Shown here one piece after another: positions 48,598 through 60,750 of a DNA stretch of 64,000 nucleotides. Position 1 is the stretch's first letter. Every line of letters begins with the position of its first letter. The DNA is taken from the NCBI RefSeq assembly GCF_028554725.1, contig NC_071668.1, positions 71,708,719 through 71,772,718 of the forward strand, written 5' to 3'. The notes beneath the pieces are model-generated. The model was not told where the DNA came from and did not search any database. It saw nothing but the letters and a program-made list of their open reading frames with translations. A program made the position numbers and the translations under genes. The stretch comes from Zeugodacus cucurbitae. Lineage: Eukaryota > Arthropoda > Insecta > Diptera > Tephritidae.

Positions 48598-49073
48598 TTA
48601 CTTCTACTGATCGCAATTCTACTCTCCTAGGAGACGCGATAGATTAATAACCTTCTTCGAAATTTAGATGAAGAAAATTATTAAAATATCACCCTTCTCA
48701 GTTAGATATTCCTATTGAAGACATTTTTAACTAAGATGGGAGTTAAACTATACCACCACAATTAGAATCTGTTAAAGCCAGTTTTTCATAGAAGAAGGTC
48801 TAGAAATGATTCCTTTCTCTTATTTGATCTGTATACGCTCTTGGTTTCATGAAAGATCGGTTTAATATCTGTCTAAATTGGATATACTGAGTAGAATGAT
48901 AGTGTATCTCTGGATCTTAAGAACACTTTGACCTTCACTAGAGTGATTTGTCTGAATGAGTCATCTACACCTTATTTAGTGTAGTTGTTAGTCGGATCTT
49001 CATTGTTAGTCTGATCTTCGTACTCTAAACGTAATTTGTAAATTATCTAAACAAATTAACTATATTGTAGAAG

Positions 49074-51048
49074 ACGAGTGAGATATAGGGTTCTATATAC
49101 CAAAGTGATCAGGGATCAGTAGAGTTGAAATCCGGATCCGGAGTTGAATCCAGGATCGTACTAAAAAGGGGCATATTTAGATGTAATTTTTTTGGGAAAG
49201 TGGGCGTGACCCCACCTCCTACTAAGTTTTTTATACATATCTCGTAAACTACTAAAGCTATATCAACGAATCATTTTTCTCAGGCACTTCTTTATACAGT
49301 CCAAAAGTGGAGGAAATCGGATTATAACCACGCCTACCTTTCATACAAAGTTTATGTTGAAAACTAACGGGTGATTTTTTTGAGGTTAGGATTTTCATGC
49401 ATTAGTATTTGACAGATCACGTGGGATTTCAGACATGGTGTCAAAGAGAAAGATGCTCAGTATGCTTTGACATTTCATCATGAATAGACTTACTAACGAG
49501 CAACGCTTGCAAATCATTGAATTTTATTACCAAAATCAGTGTTCGGTTCGAAATGTGAAATCCGCTTTTTTATCGACAAATTTTGTTCAGCGATGAGGCT
49601 CATTTCTGGTTGAATGGCTACGTAAATAAGCAAAATTGCCGCATTTGGGGTGAAGAGCAACCAGAAGCCGTTCAAGAACTGCCCATGCATCCCGAAAAAT
49701 GCACTGTTTGGTGTGGTTTGTACGCTGGTGGAATCATTGGACCGTATTTTTTCAAAGATGCTGTTGGACGCAACGTTACGGTGAATGGCGATCGCTATCG
49801 TTCGATGCTAACAAACTTTTTGTTGCCAAAAATGGAAGAACTGAACTTGGTTGACATGTGGTTTCAACAAGATGGCGCTACATGCCACACAGCTCGCGAT
49901 TCTATGGCCATTTTGAGGGAAAACTTCGGAGAACAATTCATCTCAAGAAATGGACCCGTAAGTTGGCCACCAAGATCATGCGATTTAACGCCTTTAGACT
50001 ATTTTTTGTGGGGCTACGTCAAGTCTAAAGTCTACAGAAATAAGCCAGCAACTATTCCAGCTTTGGAAGACAACATTTCCGAAGAAATTCGGGCTATTCC
50101 GGCCGAAATGCTCGAAAAAGTTGCCCAAAATTGGACTTTCCGAATGGACCACCTAAGACGCAGCCGCGGTCAACATTTAAATGAAATTATCTTCAAAAAG
50201 TAAATGTCATGAACCAATCTAACGTTTCAAACGAGATCAAACGTTTCCGATGAGATTTTGCAAATTTTATGCGTTTTTTTTTTAAAAAAAGTTATCAAGC
50301 TCTTAAAAAATCACTCTTTACTACAAATGCTTTAATTCAGTAAGGAAAACCACCAGAAACCTTAAATTTCATTATAAAGATGGTATAGAACTGCTGCAGT
50401 CAAATTGGTTTACAAATTTTTAAATGGGCGTGGCTCCGCCCATTTATGGGTCAAAAATCATAACTCAGAAACTACTCGACCAATTTAAATTAAAATCGAT
50501 TCGTATTATTTTCCTGACATTCCAATAATATGTTGTGAAAATAGGCCAGATCGGCTCACAACGTTTACTACCCATAAAGCAGGGCTTTGAAATAGATCTG
50601 AATCGTTTACTTTACAATATTTAATATACAATTATCGGAATAGAACTTCGCACAAATACAGCAATCGTAGTGAGGCATCGCCCTTATAAAAATCGCCGAA
50701 ATTGGACTATAAGTATTCAAGGCCCCATGTATCGAACATGAGGACTTAAAAACTTCAAATAGTTTTTTTACCGAAAATTTAGGCAAGTCTCTCAGATATT
50801 TTGAAGAAATCAAGAGAAACTATTTTTATTCCAATAATATGTCTCCGTGCGAAAAATTAGTGAAATCGGGTCAAAGCTTCCCATATACCTAATATTAGGG
50901 TTTTAAAACTTGATGAACTTTATACCATTATGCCGGCTGTGTGAGTCAAATTGTGTGTTATATTCATAAAATTTAATATTATAAATAAATTGCGAGAGTA
51001 TAAAATGTTCGGTAACACCCGAACTTAGCCCAGTCCTTCCTTGTTTTA
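49074..51048 (+). repeat. dispersed non-coding repeat, copy E (split by DD41D transposon)
   Basis: It starts within ACGAGTGAGATATAGGGTT (5' truncated) and contains GGGCGTGACCCCACC. It is interrupted at 49367-50318, resumes with CTACAAATGCTTTAATTCAG, and ends GTAACACCCGAACTTAGCCC. Confidence 0.83.
49367..50318 (+). mobile_element. DD41D transposon with the same internal deletion, copy 2
   Basis: TA flanks at 49365-49366 and 50319-50320 and the same inverted ends bound it. The coding part from FSDEAHF to a stop at 50203 is the same protein as in copy 1, residue for residue as far as compared. The deletion junction is at the same place, with one fewer A (GTGAAATCC against GTGAAAATCC). It has inserted in a copy of the dispersed non-coding repeat, whose sequence resumes cleanly after the second TA. 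Confidence 0.9.
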
Positions 51049-51953
51049 CCCTTAATTTAGTCACTTAAGATTGCCTAAAAATATTTTTTTATTTTTACCG
51101 GCTTTTCACAGTTTTATAATTGAAAAATTTAAAAAAAAGTCTTAATTTTTAGCATAAGTTGAACTCAAGCTCTCACTTTGTTCACACAGCCAACAGTCGT
51201 ACAAGTCGTATAAGGAACCACATTACCTTTGAAACTATACATATTAGCTTCTAACTGTATTTGCGGTTACTATATGCAGCAAATGTACTCTCTGCTTAAG
51301 TAAATTGCAAACAATTAGAATACAGACTATGTCTATATCGCACTCAAACAAATCTCCTTCACAGTGCTTCACTCAATCGTGCTACAAAGCCACCCATACA
51401 AGCAAACAAAATTTAAGTCCAAATGCAACAATGTGCTTGTAATTTCTGTCAACATTGTGGCAATACATTTCTATTACGAGTTTTCCTGGCAATCGGGGCG
51501 TAGTTGCTACAGCATTTGTAGTTAGCAAATATTTCTTGTACTCCGTTCGTCTCCTAGCTTCCTATCACTTTTGCGCTTCCATTTAATTAAACACTTCGGG
51601 CAGCGCGCTAATGAAAGGAAACAATTTAAACAATGTTAAGCATTTGCTGTTGCCGCTCTACTGCTGCTCTACTGCTGCTCGGGTGCAATGTAGCAGAGAT
51701 TAGCTGGAGTATAGAAAAATTACGATTGTTGCAAGGAAGTTAGCTTCTTGTGATATGTTACTTGTAGCTGTTGGCTAGCTGAGCGAGGGAGGGGGGTTGA
51801 AATTATTGTAGCAAAATGAAGCTGAGGCAATTAAACAACGCTTGACATGAAAATGATGTCTGTAAGCGAGTTTTTAGCATTAAATGTGTAGGAGAAGCAT
51901 ATTCTTTTCGTTTCTAGGAAAATCCATATTTTTATATAATATAAAAATGGCGT
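51049..51953. other. large-intron DNA
   Basis: Nothing recognisable apart from short CTGCTCTACTGCTG repeats near 51650-51680. Confidence 0.55.
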
Positions 51954-52720
51954 GGCAACCCTACATAATTCTAACTTTTTTAAGCACATTTAAAGCTTAG
52001 ATATCATTTTTAAAGTGATTTTATTTCAAGCAATTTCATTTTCATATAATTTGTTTTCATGTAATCTTCAAATCTCAATTGTTTTGGCTAGCTGGCAACT
52101 CTGTTTAAATCCTGATTTTAGAAAGTATTTTTTTGAACACTTTTTTTGCTATCAATAGTTCATATATGCATATTAGATATGATTTTGTATTGATATTTTT
52201 TATTAATAGGTGGCAACTCTATTTTTATAAATTTGTTTTTGAACTATTTTTAAGAAATTTAGTAGAATATTGGAAGACATTACACCCTTACTGATGAGCA
52301 TTATTTATTTTGAATATTATATTGTACTAATAAGTGGCAACTCTATTGCCATAAATTTGTTTTTGAATCAATGCTATGAAATTTAATAGAATATTGTAAG
52401 ATAACACACCCTTACTGATGAATAATATATGTTTTTGTTATTGGTAAACTAATAGGTGGCAACTCTATTAAAAAAAAAAATGTTTTGAGGTGGATGTTAT
52501 GAAATTTAGTGGAATACTGGAAGATGTCACACTGTTCCTGATGAATAGTATTTATTTTGATTATTTTTTTCTAAAAGGGGGCAACTCTATTTCCGATATT
52601 TTATTTTTAAACAAACGATATGAAATTTAATGGAATATTGGAAGATATCACAAACTTACTGTTGAATTTGATTTATTTTGATTATTTTTTACTAATAGGT
52701 GGCAACCCTATTTCCATTAA
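51954..52720 (-). repeat. tandem array with a GGCAAC core every 118-140 bp
   Basis: GGCAAC occurs at 51954, 52094, 52212, 52336, 52458, 52580 and 52701. The last four spacings are 124, 122, 122 and 121. Units share GTGGCAACTCTAT, GAAATTTAATAGAATATTGG and TTACTGATGAA. It is the inverted counterpart of the array at 23753-24680. Confidence 0.9.
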
Positions 52721-53169
52721 TGTGTTTTTAAATTTAACATTAATTTATATAATGTAACATATAAGTTAGTAGACTTTTTGGGATATGTCTTAACCTTTCT
52801 GACGAACATTTATTTTTTTCATTTAATTATTTCTCTCGTTTTGTAATTCTCAATAGGTTTATAAAATTGCATTTTTTTCCTTTTTATCATTATTATTTTT
52901 AAAATATAAAGCACAAGATTCTATTGTCTTATCTTGTTTTAATTTTTTCAGCAATTCATTTTTATGGATTCTCAGAGGATTTATTTCTATTCTTTTAAAA
53001 TTTTAAATTTTTTTATAAATTTTTTATTTGAAAAATAAAAATAGATTTTCGGTTGCTAACTTAAGCTCCCTCTTTTTGTTTGATATTTTTACGTATATGT
53101 TTCTTTAATTTAGTCTTTTGAAGCTTTTAATATTTTAATCATAATTGTATATATCCAAAAGTCACTCAC

Positions 53170-53312
53170 CTTCTATGCTTATTCCATATGTTGAATACAA
53201 TAAGTGCTAAGGCTACTAATATACCACAACTTGAAATCGTACACATGCAGACAAATAATGGCAGCGATACGGTGCGTAAGACGCGTCGTACAATTGTGCG
53301 ATCCTGAGGTAC
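53170..53312 (-). CDS. GABA-B-R1: GABA-B receptor 1, exon for linker and TM1
   Basis: The exon begins VPQDRTIVRRVLRTVSLPLF and ends at NKHRR. It has a hydrophobic stretch of about 24 residues (FVCMCTISSCGILVALALIV) followed by FNIWNKHRR. This is the short linker and first transmembrane helix, with the FNI..KHR start of intracellular loop 1 that is typical of GABA-B receptors. The acceptor is CTTCCAG at 53313 and the donor is GTGAGT at 53169. It enters in phase 0 and leaves in phase 2, and the split arginine codon is completed by the first base of the exon at 30573. The intron that follows (53169-30574, 22.6 kb) is the largest in the window and holds most of its transposons. Confidence 0.92.
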
Positions 53313-54548
53313 CTGGAAGTAAATTGAAAAAAAGTTTAAAATATTATGATAAATATTTTTTATATAGAAAAAATTAGAAATTAAAAAAATAAACATTAAA
53401 ACAATTTGCTAAAAATATATTTATACAGCTCAACAGATTTTAACAGAAATATAAAGTATTGCTAGGTTCGGATGGAGTTTGATTATATTGAAAATTAATT
53501 GATTATGTTTGAAATAAGAGGCTATCAAGGATTATAATTCGATGTCAAAAAGCTTACTATAGATGGCGCTGTAGTTAATTTGTTGAATCAATTTGAAGGT
53601 GTGATCTCAAACAATTTTACTCCCTCCATGTTAAAGACTAAGATAAAATCTTCAATTTATACATTTCATTCACAAAAGAAAGTCTGGTGTAGTACTAGGC
53701 GTATACGTAACATTTCACTGCGATTCAAATTTGTGTCATCATTATACTCAGCAAAGTGCTGGAAGCTCTAAAAAATGGCATACATTAAAATCACGCACAC
53801 ATATAAAATCATTAAAAATTCATCGAAATGTCACACTTGAGCTTTCTTTCACACTAACAGTAAGTCGTATAAAATTTATTGCCTGCCCCAGTTTAGCAAG
53901 CAAGAAAAAGAAGAAGAAAAGGCAAGTAAGCAAATGCTGCAACCAAAATCAATCAATGCCTGGCGACTTTTGTCATTATATGTTTTTGCGCAAACTATAC
54001 CAGTGAGATTTCCAAAAGCGAGCGTTCAAAAAAATTAAAATGAAAGTGGGCGAAGGAAAGAAAGAGCAAACAAAATACCAAACGAATTGGCACAAATTGG
54101 CATTCCACAAAATTAGCATGCAAAGAATTACCAGCGACAGCAATTTAACTGCAATGCCATGCAGTTGTCAAACCCATTACATACAAACATACGAACTTGA
54201 GCGCAAAGAAAGTATGCAAAGAGTCGAGGCAAAGAGTTCCCAAAGTCGCTGAGGTAGTCGGAGGTTATGCAATATTTAAATATGCAATTGTGCAGCAGAG
54301 AGAGAGCGAGTGTGCAGCAAAGCGCTGCAACTTCATCAGTAATTAAGGCAATCGAACTGTCATTGATGCTGTGTGGCGCTCAAGTTGTTAGCTGGCGGTA
54401 TGCAAAATGTGTCAAGGCGGGTTGTCAGTGGGGACTAACTTTTGCTCCGGCAAAATGGCAGTGAAGTAGAATATGCGATTAATTGCCATGTGCTGGTGAC
54501 ATCATGCGCTTTGTGTGTGTCGGAAGTTTTTAATGAGTGTATGGGGAG
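53313..54548. other. intron, non-coding
   Basis: Plus-strand open frames at 53580-54464 have no domain or splice pattern I recognise. Confidence 0.55.
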
Positions 54549-55062
54549 AAAATAAAAATAAAAATAAAATAAAATAAAATAAAATAAAATAAAATAAAAT
54601 AAAATAAAATAAAATAAAATAAAATAAAATAAAATAAAATAAAATAAAATAAAATAAAATAAAATAAAATAAAATAAAATAAATTAAAATAAAATAAAAT
54701 AAAATAAAATAAAACAAAACAAAACAAAATAAAATAAAATAAAATAAAACAAAACAAAATAAAATAAAATAAAATAAAATAAAATAAAATAAAATAAAAT
54801 AAAATAAAATAAAATAAAATAAAATAAAATAAAATAAAATAAAATAAAATAAAATAAAATAAAATAAAATAAAATAAAATAAAATAAAATAAAATAAAAT
54901 AAAATAAAATAAAATAAAATAAAATGAAATGAAATGAAATGAAATGAAATGAAATAAAATGAAACGAAATGAAATAAAATAAAATAAAATAAAATAAAAT
55001 AAAATAAAATAAAATAAAAAATAAAATAAAATAAAAAATAAAATAAAATAAAATAAAATAAA
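54549..55062. repeat. (AAAAT)n pentanucleotide array, about 515 bp
   Basis: This array has the same unit and orientation as at 19569. Variants are clustered: AAAAC units at about 54715-54730 and 54750-54765, and GAAAT units at 54925-54970. It lies in the intron between the exons at 53312 and 58220. Confidence 0.98.
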
Positions 55063-58000
55063 TGCACTCCTAGAAAAAATATGCCAGCCATTGTTGCAAT
55101 GCAATAATTTTTTTTCGAAAATCTGGCATCTCTCTGCAAACAAATAGCTGTATTGTGTCTTGAATTAAAATTGCAAAAAGTATTTTTGTCCGCTAAGTGC
55201 ATTTACTGTGAAAAAAGTTACATAATATGGCGACTCTGTTGAAAATATTTTGCATTTTATGAAGTATAATTACGTCTGTCAACAGAGACTGTTAAGTTAG
55301 CTTTAGTATTAAAGAATTATTTTTAAACAATGAGAGTGTGTGTTAATAACATTATAAATTATAGCAACTCTATTCAAAATATTTAGCATTTTCATTAAAT
55401 AAAATTGCGTCTACTTCATATTATAACAGATAATTTTTTTGATAAATAACTTTATGTGGTACTGATAAAAACTATGTAAACAAATGGCAACACTTAGCAC
55501 TTGAAAAACATTTTTTTAAATGTGGCAACCCTGGCTAAATCATAAATATTTAATATTTTTCATTAATTTGTTTGCTTCATTAAAAATTTCGATGATAACG
55601 GTAATATTGCGCACTTCTAACTCTACCAAGCCACTGATTGTTCTAAATTTAACTACCGTTCACACATCACCAACCTATCAATTCATATACCCGACGACCA
55701 AAATAAGCCACATAACAACAATAATTAAAATTCACTCAAACAAAAATATTACGTATACGCCCCACTGCACCCGCTACTACGACTGCTAGTACTATTGCCA
55801 TCACTAAAGTTGTATACATTGTTGCTACACCCATGTGTTCAAACACAACCCGCAAAAAGCAATTTGCACCATTTTTCAACGTAAATATATCATTCGCACC
55901 CTGCTGCGCCTAACGTGCCACAAACGATGCATACCGAAAATGGAGCTGCGATAATTTTTTTCCTCACCAGCAATTCGAATTAAACTTCAAATGCATGCAA
56001 ATTGACAGACACACATTCATATGAGGGGATAGCAGCAAATAGGTGTGCGCACCAAATTTAGTGGGGATAAAGAGAAGAAGTGAAAGGCATTCACATTTAT
56101 AAATACGTTTTAGATTGCAGTTGCACACTTGAAATGCTTAACAGTTAGCGAGCGATTCGATTTCAAATAACTGGCTAACGGTTTTTGTGGGTGTGCTTAT
56201 GTGTGTGTGTGTGTGTGAGTGTTTTTATGCGAGATGGAGTGTGCTCGTGCATGGTTGTAATCAATTTTCACTCTGCATATTCGAAATGGCATTACAGACA
56301 CACATATGTAAACTCTCTCTACTCTATATATACAACCCGCTGTCTGACTGCTTTTCCAGTCAACCAAGAATTTCATAGTCTCTCTGGCTGCTGCCTAACG
56401 CTGCGCGCCTATTAAAATATCGACGGCATAACGAAATGGTGTGTAGAGTGGAAATAGATAAAATAGTTGAGTGAGCAAGAAATGCGACATGAAGATTGCT
56501 CATTCAAATGCGGACTCATCTACATGTAGTATGTGTTGTTGTTGCTGTTAGACAAGCCAACGGCTGACAAATTCCATTCATTGCCCACTGGCGCTTGGTA
56601 AAGTGCACTTTTCACAACCATTTGCCGCACAAAATCAAATAATCCTTCAATTTCACGTATACGCCATGGTGTACTAGTTGCTTATACAGCCTCGCTCTCT
56701 CTTTCTCTTACTCGCTCTTACACTTAGCGGACAGTTTTTTTTATTATTTTTCATTTCATTTCACACAGAGAGATTGTAATGTTGTTGTAGATGTTGTTGT
56801 TGGCGTTGAATTTGCCTAAAAAAGCCATGATTTATTCTCAAGCACTTCCGTCAGCAAATCAACGACGCGGCAATAGCCGGTGCTAGTAGAAAAAAGGCTT
56901 TATAAAAGAGCGACGACTCACTTTTGCATAGTCACTGCTGTCTGTGTGAATATACTTTTTGCACTCGCCTTCGCATTGATGGTTGAGTTTCATTTTATCA
57001 GCTGCTCAAGTTCAGAGTGGGCGTGAAGCAAGTGAGTGAGTGCTATGAAGTTGACGCGAGTGCTATGAAGTAGGCTGGTAGTGCTGCATAGTCCACTCAC
57101 TTTGTGCGGTGTGAATTGAGCTGAAGGCTTATTTGAATAATTTTCTTAAATATGCAAGCACATGCGAGTCAAGGACGCCGACACTTGTCTTCGTACACAC
57201 ATACATATGTACATATTCGGTGTAGGCCGGCATTGAAATAGCTCTATATGGACCTCCATTTGGCTGGAGTGGCCGCTATGTTGTTAAGTCAAAGTGTGAT
57301 GCATTTTATTATTGGCAGGCAGTGTAGCATCTACGTTAAAGCTTTTGGTGGGTTAATATGATTGACTTTTTACATATTTGTGTCGGTGGTTTGAACCAAC
57401 GAATTTGAATGTTTTTTTATGGAAGCTAATGGAAGTGTATACGACTGAAAGGAAATGAATAGTGAATAATTTTGGCAGTGTTTAAAGATTTACATTGTTG
57501 CTTTAGTATGAATTTTATTCCATTTGCGAAGTCAGTTTTACTTTTGCAGATTCTCTAGCAATTTAGTTGCCTACCTTTTGGCTGACTGCAAAATTTATCG
57601 TTGGGCGAACGTCAATTTAATCTCATAATTATTTTATTTGATGAAAACGTACACATTTTGTTTATTAAGATCAATATCCTACAAATAACTGATCTGTATT
57701 ATGACAAAACAAAAACTATTATGTATTAAACTTTGCCTACTTTTGGGCGATATCAAGAAAGTAACCTATTATGCATAATATTCAGTGATAAAACTATAAT
57801 CAGTTACATTTGTAATGATTTTGTCTTGCTTTGCTGGACGCTTATTAAGCTTATATCGGTGAAATTGGAGAATTTAGTAATCATTGCCTACCTTTAGGCT
57901 GTGCCGAAAAAAATCTCAATTAAGTAGAGATTATAAATGGGATTTGGGATTTATTGAAATATAAATTTTAACAATTTTATGAGTGTTTTTCGCTTAATCT

Positions 58001-58219
58001 TAATTCTTCGTAAGGCCAGAAGTTGAAAGGCTGCTTCAAACGGGTTCGAATATGTTTTGTAGATAGGGATTATTCAATACTTATTTTTATAATGATAATA
58101 GACACATATTCCTACATTTATAGTATTTAAGATCACATTAGTTAGCAACTAGGATTATAAATCATTGAACAATAGTAATCCACAAATAAATAGCAAAATT
58201 TGTTTTATTAAACATTTAC
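55063..58219. other. intron, non-coding, partly GC-richer
   Basis: It contains loose GGCAAC-type motifs (55228-55530), a (GT)n tract at 56199-56217 and GCCTAC palindromes (57569-57900). Confidence 0.55.
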
Positions 58220-58369
58220 CTTTCCACCATTCCACTGCTCCATATTTAACCATGTTAAATTATCCAATTGCGTATCGTAATAACCCAATTTTTCATATTT
58301 TCCATTCACCATTTGCTCGATTTGTGTTAAGGCAATGCGATCACCTTGTGAGCTGAATGCGACGACACC
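58220..58369 (-). CDS. GABA-B-R1: GABA-B receptor 1, exon for end of ligand-binding domain
   Basis: The 50 codons, starting GVVAFSSQGDRIAL and ending MEQWNGGK, form the end of the extracellular Venus-flytrap domain of a class C GPCR. This is the last lobe strand before the linker to the membrane. The exon is preceded on the minus strand by a TTTTTTAG acceptor and followed by a GTAAAT donor. Both ends are phase 0, matching the next exon at 53312. The receptor binds GABA at the cell surface, and with the R2 subunit it signals through Gi/o. The earlier exons for most of the ligand-binding domain are not found between here and 64000, so they must lie beyond the window. Assignment to R1 rather than R2 rests on the downstream membrane exons. 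Confidence 0.9.
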
Positions 58370-59776
58370 CTAAAAAATTTAAATTTTTACTTAGAGAAAT
58401 ATTGCTTATATTTTTATCAATAAAATGATATTTTATATAAAAAAATAATATATTTTAGGCATTTTAATCATATCACTGCATATACATGTAAGCTTTATAT
58501 CAATTTATTCTCTTATTATTATTTTTTAAAAACAACATTGAGATTTTTTTTCTGTAAACTGTAACAATTCTTTCCATTAGTTTTCAAAAATATGGTGTTC
58601 TGTCTCAGTTAAGTGCACGTAAATCACTAATACACTGCCGATTCTCCTAAAAGCATGCTATAAATTTGCTGCGCTTTTGCAAGTGCGAAAGTGTATGCAT
58701 TTGCGCTCGGCACCTACATTTTATGCACCAAACAAACCCTTGCTTTATTTTTATAATTTTTTTTTCAAAATTTTTATTTCTGTTTGCTGTTAGACTGCGC
58801 TATTTTCGTCCCTTCTCTAGGTGAGAAAATGCATTGCCGCCATTATTTAGTTGTTTAAAGTTGCTTTTGTAATGAATATTCAAGTTGCTTCACGCATTTA
58901 TTACGTGTGGCAACGCTGCTTTACATTTCATGAAAGTGCAAATACCATTAGTTACTCAGTGCTTAAAGTGAGTTGCGCATGCAGTGACTCCAAGCGTAGG
59001 TTAGTCTGCTAAAAAATGCGAACTTCCATTTAGAAGTTACTCTATGCATATTTAAATTAATGACCAACGTCATTTGTGTTTCAAAGGAGTGTACTTGAAT
59101 TGAAAACCTAAAAATTAAATTATAAAAATAGTAAAGTTAGCCTGAATGTATACTTCGTTATAAGAATAAGCTTAGATTTTATCAGTCTAAAATGTTATTC
59201 ATTCCAGAAACAAGTCGCTTTTCGCCTTATAAAACTGTAATAAAGTGTTTGAACGCTCTAATTTTTAACGTCTAATAGTTGTTCGCTCTGATATCATATC
59301 GGCAGAACTAATTTACAATTATATTGCCTACCTTTAGGCTTTATTATTATTAAATATTGCCTACATTTAGGTGAATGTTCCTATCAGAGTTTACTATGAG
59401 TTCAGTTTTTATTAAAACCTCATATGAGCTTCATTTGAATCTGCAAAACCTTGTCTACTTTTAGGACGTCTAGACACATTTTTAAGCAAATTAGAGCACT
59501 CAACTCGTTCAGTTTGTTGCACGAAAGCTTTCTGCCGAGAATTTTGTGCTGAAAAGCAACACATAAAAAAGAAAAAAAAACACCACACATTACCGCAGGC
59601 AGCAAACTAGCAACATGGCATCATGTTATCACTAGATACAGAGACAATGCGCAACATCTTAGTTGAAGTGCCGTGCTACCGTTGCTGTCAAAGAAAAGAG
59701 AGCGTGCTTCCCGGCAATGTCGTAGCGAATTGACAGATACGCCCCTTTGGTGCCCTAATAAATAAGCAAAAAAAAA
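58370..59776. other. intron upstream of the ligand-domain exon
   Basis: No exon of the receptor was seen. GCCTAC palindromes are at 59326 and 59359. Confidence 0.55.
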
Positions 59777-60750
59777 TTAGGAAAAGTTCGGATGAAATGT
59801 GACCGAACATATCATACTCTCGCAATTTATTTATTTAATTTTATTATTATTATATTGCTTCCGCCGTTTTCCAATAGATGTCTATAGGGTCAAGCACTGG
59901 TCGATTAAATCGATTTTTTTATCGATCTTGGACATTTGTGTCAACATTAACCCAACAAAATATTTGTAGAGATCTGTTTGCATCCCAAACTTATTCTCAA
60001 CTGAAAATGTCACTTTTTGAGCCGAATTCTCGACTTTTGCGGAAAATTTTGCTTTTCTTTTTTAATTCCAAGAAAAGAAATAAATTTACCAAAAAACGGC
60101 GGAAGTTAAGTTGTTTCACCCGCATATTCGGCATAAAGTCCATTGGAAAATAAAAATCAGTATATATTGTCTATGCCGCTGTCTAGGCTAGGCTTCATGA
60201 ACCTATAACTATATTTGTACCTAGCTACATTCTCTATCCAAGATTATACGCTCACTAAATTTTGCTGATATACATATGTATCTAGGAGCTAGGGAAAGTT
60301 ATAGCCCGACTTCACTAATTTTTGGCTGTAAATTTTTTCAAAATATCTGAGAAACTTACTTATATTTACGGTAAAAAATTTATTAGAAGCACTGAGGTCC
60401 TTATATTCTATACATGGGGCCTTGAAAACGTATGTACCGATTTCCACGATTTTTATAAGGGCGATGCTACACTATAAATGTAGTATTTGTGCTTACTTTA
60501 TATATTGTAAAGTAAACGATTCAGATCGATTTCAAAGTACTGGTATATGGAAAGTAGGCGTTGTTGTGAACCGATTTGGACCGTTTTCAAAACATGTCAT
60601 TGGGAAGCCGTGAAGATATTATGAACCGAATTTCATTGAATTTAGCAGAGTAGTTTCGAAGATATAGTTTTTGACCTATGAGTAGGCAACGCCACAACCA
60701 TTTAAAATTTTATAATCTGAGGGCATCACTTCTGTACCGTCTTCTTTACA
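59777..60750 (-). repeat. dispersed non-coding repeat, copy F (split by a mariner derivative)
   Basis: The left edge AGTTCGGATGAAATGTGACC and ACTCTCGCAATTTATTTATT matches copy B. The body continues after the 59854-60113 insertion with ACCCGCATATTCGGCATAAA. It is truncated at the right. Confidence 0.78.
59854..60113 (+). mobile_element. mariner deletion derivative inserted in a dispersed repeat
   Basis: It starts TTGCTTCCGCCGTTTT and ends AAAACGGCGGAAGTTAAGTT, with the mariner 5' leader and first codons (SLFEPNSRLLRKILL) inside. It splits a copy of the dispersed non-coding repeat, which continues on both sides. The terminal repeats are shortened compared with 3840-4150. Confidence 0.85.

Larger units (their letters stand above)
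44440..49073. other. large-intron DNA with ATCGAT cluster and DR4
   Basis: No gene was seen. It holds the ATCGAT-rich block 46217-46743, a DR4-type half-site pair at 46088 and the GA tract. Confidence 0.55.

Noticed and set aside
53580..54464. Small plus-strand gene in the intron upstream of TM1
   Set aside because: The frames are short, in different phases, without domains or clear splice sites.
54502..55202. Long ILFYF frames in the second array
   Set aside because: The same microsatellite artefact.
22427..58369. Assignment of the receptor to GABA-B-R2
   Set aside because: FLAYET, QIND, VLCLITAPV and VEPWKLY fit R1. R2 has different residues at these sites.
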